Shown: positions 54,633 through 62,040 of the stretch, piece after piece
Position numbering within the stretch: position 1 is the first letter of the stretch
How the letters are laid out: each line of letters starts with the position of its first letter
Translations under genes and position numbers: made by a program
Notes under the pieces: generated by a model
The model's database searches: none
Seen by the model: only the letters and a program-made list of their open reading frames with translations
Told to the model about the DNA's origin: nothing
Source of the DNA: Planctomicrobium sp051466335
Lineage (GTDB): Bacteria; Planctomycetota; Planctomycetia; Planctomycetales; Planctomycetaceae
Direction of reading: 5' to 3'
Assembly (NCBI RefSeq): GCF_051466335.1
Contig: NZ_CP195793.1
Location: 682,001-746,000, forward strand
Length of the DNA stretch: 64,000 bases

Positions 54633-55751
54633 CTACAGTGTGAACTCTGGGAGTCGCACAAGTTCGCCCCCTTTAAGCGCGGACTCATGGGCACAGAGAC
54701 CGACGCAGGTCCAATTGGCGGATTTCTTCGCATTTGGCCATGGATCACGGTCATTCACGAGTGCATCGATGAACTCATGGACCAAGTGCGGATGAGACCC
54801 ACCGTGACCGCCCCCTTGAATAAAGGAGAGGTGCTCGGAGTCATGGATTTCCGCAGGTTGAGTGAATCGGCGGATCGGTTCTGGAAGAAGGTGAGCGAAG
54901 TCTGGAACCTCGACTTTTTCTGCAATTTCGTGTTCGGGCTTCTTCGCTGTATGAATGACATGTGGCTCCCCTTCGACGAGCGACCATTCAAACGACTTCT
55001 TGGTGCCGTACACGTCGAAGCTTTCGCGGTACTGCCGGGCGGTGTCGTAAAGAAATCGCCAGATGTGGGCTGAGATGTCTGAGTCTTTGATCTTGATATG
55101 GCAGGTCTCGACAGAGAACTTGTTCCCGGATTTCTGAGCAATGTCGTCTCGCACTGTTCCTGAGCCGAAGCAACTGACGTACTCGGCGGATTTGTCGACG
55201 AGCCCGAGGATCGGGCTGACGACGTGAGTCGCGTAGTGCATCGGAATCATACGTTCCCAGTACGAGGGCCAGCCGTCCATGTCCTGTGGATGCGAGGCTT
55301 GCATGAACTGGATTTTTCCCAGTTCCCCTTTTTCGTACAGGTCCTTGATGAACAGGAACTCACGGCTGTAAACCACGGTCTCTGCCATCATGTACTTCTT
55401 GCCTGTAGTGGCAACGAGTTCGCAGATCTTGTCGCAGTCTTCAATTGTGGTCGCCATGGGGACTGTACACATGACGTGCTTGCCCGCTTTCAGGGCTGCC
55501 ATTGTCATCCAGGCGTGATCCGGGATGGGGCTGTTGATGTGCACGTAATCGATGGCGCTGTCTGAAAGTACATCTTCAAAATTCTGGTATCGCTTTTCGA
55601 TTCCAAATTCATCCGCCGATTTGTTCAATTCAGCTTCATTGCGACGGCAGACAGCAGCGACATTTGCCTGTGGGTGAGCCTGATAAATCGGGATAAACTC
55701 TGAGCCGAATCCGAGTCCAATCATGGCGACATTCAGTGGCTTCTGACTCAT
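54633..55751 (-). CDS. Gfo/Idh/MocA family oxidoreductase (cytoplasmic)
   Basis: The 372-residue protein has no signal peptide. The dinucleotide loop is NVAMIGLGFGSEFIPIYQ, followed by KAGKHVMCTVPMATTIEDCD, in which the usual EKP Lys motif reads CTVPM. That suggests an altered active site. The C-terminal half has a GGGHGGSHPHLVHEFIDAL segment typical of a planctomycete subgroup. AGAGGAAAC lies just before the ATG. It oxidises or reduces a sugar-like compound with NAD(P). It is separate from the Tat-exported relative at 45606. Confidence 0.85.
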   Translation of the reverse strand: MSQKPLNVAMIGLGFGSEFIPIYQAHPQANVAAVCRRNEAELNKSADEFGIEKRYQNFEDVLSDSAIDYVHINSPIPDHAWMTMAALKAGKHVMCTVPMATTIEDCDKICELVATTGKKYMMAETVVYSREFLFIKDLYEKGELGKIQFMQASHPQDMDGWPSYWERMIPMHYATHVVSPILGLVDKSAEYVSCFGSGTVRDDIAQKSGNKFSVETCHIKIKDSDISAHIWRFLYDTARQYRESFDVYGTKKSFEWSLVEGEPHVIHTAKKPEHEIAEKVEVPDFAHLLPEPIRRFTQPAEIHDSEHLSFIQGGGHGGSHPHLVHEFIDALVNDRDPWPNAKKSANWTCVGLCAHESALKGGELVRLPEFTL

Positions 55752-56146
55752 GGAAGTTTCCTCTAATTTAAATAGAAGTGCCTGTTGATTTGATGTTGCA
55801 CAGTGTGCGCGGAAGTTTTCGAACTGTCCAGCGAGTTGCCTCGTCGGAATCCGAATCTGAGCGGCGTTTTTTCCTGTGATTTCTCCGGTAGTTATGCGGC
55901 GGAGTGTGTTAATCAGCGGAGAGAAATCGAATAAAAAAACGCACCGCGAACCCCAAGCGAGGATCGTGTGTCACCAAGTCATCATACGACTTGCGTAAAA
56001 CCGCAAACTTCATCCAGAATGTGGTATTCCCGCACGGCGAAGGTCCATTCAGGCCGGATGAGTACTCAACTCGACATGCTTGCGGTAGGACTGTTAGCTC
56101 AGGTACTGCTGAGTCAGCGCTCTCTCTGGGGATAAAGCAGGCAATT
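55752..56146. other. Divergent gene-free region
   Basis: This 395-base gap lies between the leftward Gfo/Idh/MocA gene and the rightward MATE gene. The MATE frame stays open upstream to 55991, but the extra 52 residues look unrelated to the transporter fold. No promoter, hairpin or repeat stands out. Confidence 0.4.
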
Positions 56147-57556
56147 ATGAGCGACGTGAAAGTCGAGTTCGAAACGACCGGTGCCCCGGCGGGATCGTTA
56201 CGTGAATTGATTTACGTTTCGCTCCCGTTAGTGATCAGCGCAGGCTCTCTGTCGCTGATGACTGCCATTGACCGAATGTTTCTGGCACGGCTCAGCGTGG
56301 ATGCGCTCGCTGCCTCGATGCCATCGGCACTTCTCAATTTCACAATGATCAGTCTTCCATTGGGAATTGCAGGGTACACCAATGCCTTCGTTTCTCAGTA
56401 TGAAGGGGCAGGGCGAAAGGACCGTGTCGCGGCGTCGATCTGGCAGGGCCTCTTTATTGCCATTGTCTTCGGGGTGTTGATGCTTCCGACCGTACTGTTT
56501 TCGGGCAGTATCTTTGGATGGATGGGGCATGAACCTCACGTCGTGGCTTTGGAAGTCCCCTATTTCAACGCGCTTTGTCCAGTTGGGATTCCGATGCTGG
56601 TGAGTTCTGTACTCTCAGCGTTTTTTATGGCGAGGAAGAAAACTTATGTCCTGATGTGGACGAACCTGGGCACGGGGCTGGTCAACGGGATTCTTGATCC
56701 CATTTTGATCTTTGGTTGGGGAAGTATTCCTTCAATGGGGATGAATGGGGCAGCGTACGCGACGGTCTTTGCCCAGTATCTCGGTATGGCGGCGCTGATC
56801 TGGCTCTTAATCAGGGAGGCGCAGGCTTCCGGCTATCCATTTGCAGCGACGTTTCGCCTCGAACGCGAACTGCTCATCAGGAACCTCAAGTTTGGATTTC
56901 CTAACGGCGTTCAGATGCTGCTGGATGTGGGGGCCTTCATGCTTTTCGTTGCGTTGACGGGGAAATTGGGAATTTTGAAGCAGGCGGCCACCAATCTGGC
57001 GTTCACCCTCAATTCACTCGCATTCATTCCAATGATGGGGCTGGGGACAGCGGTGGTGACATTGGTCGGTCATCGAATCGGAGAGGGGCAGAAAGACCTC
57101 GCAGCCAAAACTGTTTGGAATGCGTTTTACTTCTCAGGGGCGTACATGATCGCCTTTGCTGCCATTTATCTCTCGGTACCGGATGTGATTCTCACTCCGT
57201 TTATGCACGAGGGTGAAAGAGAACGATTCGAAGAAATGCGTCCGATCATTATTGTTCTGTTGCAATTCGTTGCGTTCTACACGTTCTTCGATGCAATGGC
57301 GATTATTTTCGGTTCGGCGATTCGCGGAGCGGGCGACACATTCTATTCGCTCGTCTTTTCAGTAGGCTGCGGTTGGATTCTCATGGTTCTGCCAACATGG
57401 TGGTTCGTCGAAAACGGCTACGGGCTTTACCACTGCTGGTTCGCGATCACTCTGACTGTGGTCGTCATGGGAATCGGATTTATGTGGCGGTTCATTGGGG
57501 GCAAGTGGAAGAAAATGCAACTCATTGAGACAGACCCTTTGAAAGGGCTGGAGTAA
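56147..57556 (+). CDS. MATE-family efflux transporter (second)
   Basis: About 469 residues from the ATG at 56147. Twelve membrane segments in two halves. The first half starts LIYVSLPLVISAGSLSLMTA with DRMFLARLSVDALAASMPSA. The second half starts near FGFPNGVQMLLDVGAFML. IRGAGDTFYSLVFS near the C-terminus is typical of the family. It exports unknown compounds. It is not closely similar to the other MATE gene at 32187. It is isolated from neighbours on both sides. Confidence 0.87.
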   Translation: MSDVKVEFETTGAPAGSLRELIYVSLPLVISAGSLSLMTAIDRMFLARLSVDALAASMPSALLNFTMISLPLGIAGYTNAFVSQYEGAGRKDRVAASIWQGLFIAIVFGVLMLPTVLFSGSIFGWMGHEPHVVALEVPYFNALCPVGIPMLVSSVLSAFFMARKKTYVLMWTNLGTGLVNGILDPILIFGWGSIPSMGMNGAAYATVFAQYLGMAALIWLLIREAQASGYPFAATFRLERELLIRNLKFGFPNGVQMLLDVGAFMLFVALTGKLGILKQAATNLAFTLNSLAFIPMMGLGTAVVTLVGHRIGEGQKDLAAKTVWNAFYFSGAYMIAFAAIYLSVPDVILTPFMHEGERERFEEMRPIIIVLLQFVAFYTFFDAMAIIFGSAIRGAGDTFYSLVFSVGCGWILMVLPTWWFVENGYGLYHCWFAITLTVVVMGIGFMWRFIGGKWKKMQLIETDPLKGLE

Positions 57557-57844
57557 CCTTTGAAGAGCTCTCGGAAAGCTCCCGAGTTGTCCGGTTTCCT
57601 GCGATCATTCATTTACCTTGAAGTTGTATTTTATTGTTGCTTGTGCACCATTTCTTGAAGTGGCAAGCACTTGGGTGAGAAGTTGAAAGGCTTGCTCGAA
57701 AAAATACGGATTCCAGAGTCGCCGACTATCAACGAATGCCGTACGATGGATGGAAATCGGGAATCTGGACGACTTCCTGTAAGGTGCCAGGTTTCTATGG
57801 CGAAGTTGGCTCAAGCCCTAACTCGTTATTGAGGGGAATTGTTG

Positions 57845-58579
57845 ATGTTGCGTTTTGGATTGACTCTCGCGTTGGCGTTGTGCGTTTCGGCTCCCGTAGT
57901 CGCTGCTGACGGGTGGGGATCATTGGAAGGCCAAGTCATTCTGGATGGTAAAGTTCCAGAAGTTCCAGTCCTCGCGAAGAATGCGAAAGGATGCCCACCT
58001 GGAGAAATTCCAGATGAAACGAAGGTGTTCGATCCAGCGACGGGCGGAATCGGCAACATCATCGTTTACGTCACGAAGAAACCATCAAAAATTCATCCGG
58101 ATTACGCGACAAGCACACCGGAAGAAATTGTATTTGACCAGAATAACTGTCAGTTCATTCCTCACTGTCTGATTGTTCAGACCCATCAATCAGTGAAGTG
58201 CATTTCCAGCGACTCAGTATCGCACAACCTGCACTCCAACCCGTTTTCCAATAAGGCTGAGAACTTCATCGTTCAACCAAACGATCAGGTTGGCAAGATT
58301 GTGAAAATGCCCTTGGTTGAGAAGAACCCTGTTAAAATCCAGTGCGACATTCACCCAATGATGACTGCCATCTGGCTGGTTGTTGATCACCCATACGCTG
58401 CGATCACTGACAAGGAAGGAAAATTCAAAATTGAAAACCTGCCTGAAGGTGAACACGAAATCCGCATCTGGGGTGAAAAGCCAGGCAACATTGAGCGCAA
58501 GCTGACTGTGAAGATCAAAGCTGGCGAAACCACCAAGCTGCCAGTGAACAAAGTCAAACTCTCGGCTTTCGAGAAGTAA
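57845..58579 (+). CDS. Exported cupredoxin-like protein
   Basis: About 244 residues from the ATG at 57845, with GAGGGG (57831-57836) upstream. A signal peptide (residues 1-21) is followed by a Gly-rich strand region like carboxypeptidase-regulatory domains (GSLEGQVILDGKVPEVPVL). The copper-site pattern is His in SVSHNLHSNPF and Cys, His and Met in IQCDIHPMMTAIW. The last domain is again regulatory-like (AITDKEGKFKIENLPEGEHEIRIWG). Such proteins are abundant in planctomycetes and often labelled as methylamine-utilisation or cytochrome-linked. It probably carries electrons in the periplasm. Neighbours give no specific partner. Confidence 0.82.
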   Translation: MLRFGLTLALALCVSAPVVAADGWGSLEGQVILDGKVPEVPVLAKNAKGCPPGEIPDETKVFDPATGGIGNIIVYVTKKPSKIHPDYATSTPEEIVFDQNNCQFIPHCLIVQTHQSVKCISSDSVSHNLHSNPFSNKAENFIVQPNDQVGKIVKMPLVEKNPVKIQCDIHPMMTAIWLVVDHPYAAITDKEGKFKIENLPEGEHEIRIWGEKPGNIERKLTVKIKAGETTKLPVNKVKLSAFEK

Positions 58580-58606
58580 GACTTCCGGTTTGTGGAGCTT
58601 CCTAGC

Positions 58607-58642
58607 AAAAGAGCCGCACGTGAAATGACGTGCGGCTCTTTT
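58607..58642. terminator. Bidirectional terminator between cupredoxin and purK genes
   Basis: A perfect 15-bp stem, AAAAGAGCCGCACGT (58607-58621) with ACGTGCGGCTCTTTT (58628-58642), encloses a 6-base loop. T runs occur on both strands, so it can end the rightward cupredoxin gene and the leftward purK gene. Confidence 0.93.
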
Positions 58643-58666
58643 TTATTTGTGGGATGATGGACCAGC

Positions 58667-59809
58667 TTATGAAAGTAACTCGTTACGAGCCATAATGGCG
58701 GCCGCTTCTGCTGTTTGAGCGTCGTCAGCTGTGCAGGTCAGGTGCCCCATCTTTCGCCCCGGACGCGCTTGCGCTTTTCCATAAAGATGCAAGTTCACTC
58801 CGTGATGTCGAAGAACTGCCTCCCAGCGAGGAGGATGATCCTTTGGCCAGATGTCTCCTAACAGGTTGGCCATCGCTGCTGGCTGCTGTAATTCCGTAGA
58901 GCCAAGCGGTAAACCGCAGATCGCTCGAACTTGCTGTTCGAACTGACTGGTTGCATGTGCATCGATTGTCAGATGTCCAGAGTTGTGAGGACGAGGGGCG
59001 ATTTCGTTGATCAGTAATTCGCCATCGAGAGTGAGGAACATTTCGACACAGAGGACACCGATGACATCGAGCTTGTCCATCACCACAGTTGCGATTTCCC
59101 GCGCCCGCCGAGTCAACTCAGGAGTAATCTGAGGGGCACCTGCCACAGAAATATCGAGGATGTGGTGCTGATGGTGATTCAGGATCGGCGCGTAGCAGGC
59201 GATCTCACCGGCAGGATTCCGGACGGCAATGACAGAGAGTTCAAATGCGAAATTGACCAGCTTTTCGAGAATCGCTTCTGCACCATCGAATCGGGACCAG
59301 ATTTCAGCCAGATCGCTCTCCGGAGTGATCATCTGCTGACCTTTACCGTCGTAGCCCCAGCTTGCGGTCTTCAGAATCCCTTTCCCTCCAAAGGTGTTCA
59401 GTGTCGCATTGAGCTCTTCAAGGGAGTTGATTGCAGCGAACTCGGCTGTCGGAAGCCCGAAACCGCGAAGAGCTGTCTTTTCTTTCAGTCGGTTCTGAGC
59501 TGATTCGAGAACTTTCGGGCCGGGACGTACTGGAACAAACGTTTCCAGATAGAGGAGGGCGTTGACCGGAACGTTTTCGAATTCCAGCGTGACGACATCG
59601 ACACGCGAGGCGAATTCCTTCAGACGTGGAAGGTCGTCCCAATTGCCCGCCCATTCCCGGTCAGCAACTTGCCCAGTTGGTGAGTGTCCCTCAGGGGAGT
59701 AGACCTGCACCCCGTAGCCAAGCTGGCGAGCGGCGATGGCGAACATTCGTCCCAGTTGTCCGCTACCAAGGACACCTAAGGTCGCACCTGGGAGAATGGC
59801 CTTCGTCAT
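58667..59809 (-). CDS. purK: 5-(carboxyamino)imidazole ribonucleotide synthase
   Basis: The 380-residue ATP-grasp enzyme begins with LGVLGSGQLGRMFAIAARQL. The ATP-grasp core includes GGKGILKTASWGYDGKGQQM, and later VEMFLTLDGELLINEIAPRPHNSGH. It carboxylates aminoimidazole ribonucleotide with bicarbonate and ATP in purine synthesis. Its ATG overlaps the stop of purE by four bases (ATGA), so the two are coupled and the products act in sequence. The bidirectional terminator follows its stop. Confidence 0.95.
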   Translation of the reverse strand: MTKAILPGATLGVLGSGQLGRMFAIAARQLGYGVQVYSPEGHSPTGQVADREWAGNWDDLPRLKEFASRVDVVTLEFENVPVNALLYLETFVPVRPGPKVLESAQNRLKEKTALRGFGLPTAEFAAINSLEELNATLNTFGGKGILKTASWGYDGKGQQMITPESDLAEIWSRFDGAEAILEKLVNFAFELSVIAVRNPAGEIACYAPILNHHQHHILDISVAGAPQITPELTRRAREIATVVMDKLDVIGVLCVEMFLTLDGELLINEIAPRPHNSGHLTIDAHATSQFEQQVRAICGLPLGSTELQQPAAMANLLGDIWPKDHPPRWEAVLRHHGVNLHLYGKAQARPGRKMGHLTCTADDAQTAEAAAIMARNELLS

Positions 59810-60297
59810 AATATGGAATCTTCCAGAACGTCGTTGGTCTGTTTATTGTTGTAGGCGTGCAGCTGTGTTCGAAGCTCAGGGCGAGAATTCGCAAGGATGC
59901 GTGCAGCCAGAAGTCCTGCATTTTTGCTGCCAGCGCTTCCAATCGCCAGTGTTCCTACGGGAATTCCTCCCGGCATCTGCACAATTGAGAGTAGAGAATC
60001 GAGCCCTTGGAGTGCTTTACTTTGGACCGGAACACCCAGGACGGGTAAAATGGTGTGGGCCGCCACCATTCCCGGAAGGTGTGCTGCTCCTCCCGCTCCG
60101 GCGATAATCACTTCAATGCCGCGACATTCCGCTGTTTTTGCGTATTCAGCCATCCAGTCAGGTGTTCGGTGTGCCGAGACCACTCGACATTCATGGGGGA
60201 TGTTGAATTGCTTTAGGATTTCCGCAGCGGCCTGCATGGTTTCCCAGTCAGACTTGCTTCCCATGATGATGCCGACGAGTGGCGATTGTTCTGACAT
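59806..60297 (-). CDS. purE: 5-(carboxyamino)imidazole ribonucleotide mutase
   Basis: The 163-residue protein has the PurE fold signatures: VGIIMGSKSDWETMQAA, RVVSAHRTPDWMAEYA, VIIAGAGGAAHLPGMVAA and VQSKALQGLDSLLSIVQMP. It moves the carboxyl group of the PurK product to carbon 4 of the imidazole. It is the first gene of the leftward purEK pair. Two adjacent palindromes at 60425-60467 lie about 130 bases upstream of its start and could be control sites. Confidence 0.95.
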   Translation of the reverse strand: MSEQSPLVGIIMGSKSDWETMQAAAEILKQFNIPHECRVVSAHRTPDWMAEYAKTAECRGIEVIIAGAGGAAHLPGMVAAHTILPVLGVPVQSKALQGLDSLLSIVQMPGGIPVGTLAIGSAGSKNAGLLAARILANSRPELRTQLHAYNNKQTNDVLEDSIL

Positions 60298-60675
60298 ATT
60301 CCATTTCCGATCTGAATCAATGACACGATATCACAAGATGTGCCACGTCGGGTGTTATATTGCAATGTCGCCAACATCAAAGCACACACCAATTCTTTGG
60401 GGCGACGAAATCACCTGAAGTGTGCAAATGATGCCATTTTGCATCATTTGTGGTCCTGTTACAGGACGGATTCTATATCTTGTGTGTGATCGGCCAGCGG
60501 GGGGATCTCTAGTAAAACCGGCATATTTTCCCTGAATTTGCAGCATTTACAAAATGCTCTTTTCCCATCTTGCCATCATCGATAAACTCCACGTAGTCGT
60601 CGAAGCGACACAAGGTGATGGTATCAGTCCCATTGGCACAAAATGGGCTGTTGATCAGGAAAGGATTCCTGCGAA
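60298..60675. other. Divergent region between purE and the YhaO-like gene
   Basis: This 378-base region carries promoters for purEK and the rightward pseudo-nuclease gene. It holds two neighbouring palindromes, listed separately, and no gene. A 60-codon rightward frame at 60554-60736 has no recognisable content. Confidence 0.5.
60425..60467. promoter_or_regulatory. Two adjacent palindromes upstream of purE
   Basis: CAAATGATGC (60425-60434) and GCATCATTTG (60441-60450) form a perfect 10-bp inverted repeat with a 6-base centre. Next to it GTCCTGT (60453-60459) and ACAGGAC (60461-60467) form a 7-bp repeat with a 1-base centre. They may be operators for purEK or the rightward gene. Function is inference. 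Confidence 0.45.
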
Positions 60676-61980
60676 ATGTCTCGACATGGATTTCGGTTCG
60701 TCCACGCAACATGCTTGTGTTTGGATGAGCATCTGATTGGCACAGGCCCGCTTTCCGCGGACGAACGATCGCTCGCGGAGGACGCTACCTTTGCAGCCTG
60801 GGAAGGGATTGTCGAAACCTGTCTCGATGCACAGGCCGAGTTCCTGATTCTCTCTGGGAATTCGTTCAACGCAAAAACAAATAGTCTGCGTGCGAGGGTC
60901 TCGCTCGAAAAAGGGTTTGAGAAACTCGCTGCTCAGCAGATCAGCGTCTTTGTGGTCCCCGGTACAATGGATCCTGCTTCCGCCTGGAAGCGGAATCTCC
61001 ACCTGCCGCCCAATGTCACGATTCTAAATAGCGAAGATCAAGAGCCTGTCGCAGTGGTGGCAGACCAGCGGGTGCTCGCTTCCATATACATCGTGGCTTC
61101 TGCGAATTCAGATGAGGCAAAGTGGAGTGAGGCGGGGCCCGCGGCATTCCAGCGTCATCAGACTCCATTTCGAATTGGTGTCGTGGGGGTTGGGACTCCG
61201 ATTCGTTGGGAAGAAGGTCAAGCGGTTCCATTGGAACATCATGACGGTGGACGGGCAGCAGCGACACTGGTCAAGACAGCGATCGAGCAGAAGACAAACT
61301 ATCTCGCGCTGAGTGATGGATTTCCCCGGACCGAGTACATGAAAAGCGGAGTCGCTCACGACCCCGGATGTGCACAGTCACTTTCATCGGAAGTGACTGG
61401 ATCACGCGGTTGCAGCGTGGTGAACGTCGACATCAGTGGCGAAGTGATGATCGATGCTGTGGCAGTCGCTCCGATTCGTTGGGAAGAGTTTTCCATTCAG
61501 CTTGAGTCACATTCCAATCAGACAGATCTGGTTGAGAAAATGGCGTTAATGTTGATGGAACAGGTCCCAGACAATGATGAACGACTCTGGATTGTGACCT
61601 GGCGTGTCTCCGGTGAAGGCCGGCTTGTTGAATCTTTGAGCCAGCAAAAGATTCAAGAGGAGTTGTGGAAGAAGCTGGAAGAGGAGATGGCTGGCGAACG
61701 ATCGATTCGTCGGATTCATCGGTTGGAGAGCGGTGTCCGCAAACTTGGGGAACGAGCCCAACAAAAGGGGACAGCGACTGGTTCCGGTCTATTGCACGAT
61801 TTTCAGACCATCCTCAATGAATCCCCAGACCTCCTCATTGACGAGGTGCGTAAGGAGCTTCTCGAGCTGGATTGGATGAAACAAAACGATGCCAAGGCGA
61901 TTCGCGAAGCTGTGCAGCATCTGGTGAAGTCCGGGCTACTTCGTCGATCGCAGGCGATCGCGGGCAATTGGTTGGAATAG
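60676..61980 (+). CDS. YhaO-like protein with lost metallophosphoesterase ligands
   Basis: The 434-residue protein is aligned by position with YhaO/SbcD-type nucleases. The usual first motif, Asp-x-His after a FxHAA strand, reads FRFVHATCLCLDEHL (Cys13 and Cys15). The usual GDxxD reads GNSFNAK (61-67). The usual GNHD reads PGTMDP (95-100). The GHxH motif is not found. A dimetal phosphoesterase site therefore seems impossible. The C-terminal part ends in a small helical domain (DAKAIREAVQHLVKSGLLRR). It lies 60 bases before a YhaN-like ATPase on the same strand, the normal partner, so it is probably a non-nucleolytic subunit of that complex. Confidence 0.72.
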   Translation: MSRHGFRFVHATCLCLDEHLIGTGPLSADERSLAEDATFAAWEGIVETCLDAQAEFLILSGNSFNAKTNSLRARVSLEKGFEKLAAQQISVFVVPGTMDPASAWKRNLHLPPNVTILNSEDQEPVAVVADQRVLASIYIVASANSDEAKWSEAGPAAFQRHQTPFRIGVVGVGTPIRWEEGQAVPLEHHDGGRAAATLVKTAIEQKTNYLALSDGFPRTEYMKSGVAHDPGCAQSLSSEVTGSRGCSVVNVDISGEVMIDAVAVAPIRWEEFSIQLESHSNQTDLVEKMALMLMEQVPDNDERLWIVTWRVSGEGRLVESLSQQKIQEELWKKLEEEMAGERSIRRIHRLESGVRKLGERAQQKGTATGSGLLHDFQTILNESPDLLIDEVRKELLELDWMKQNDAKAIREAVQHLVKSGLLRRSQAIAGNWLE

Positions 61981-62040
61981 TCGTACAGCATTGCGGGTGA
62001 TGCCCCGGCAACGTCGAAGGTATTCGACAAACTAGGATTG

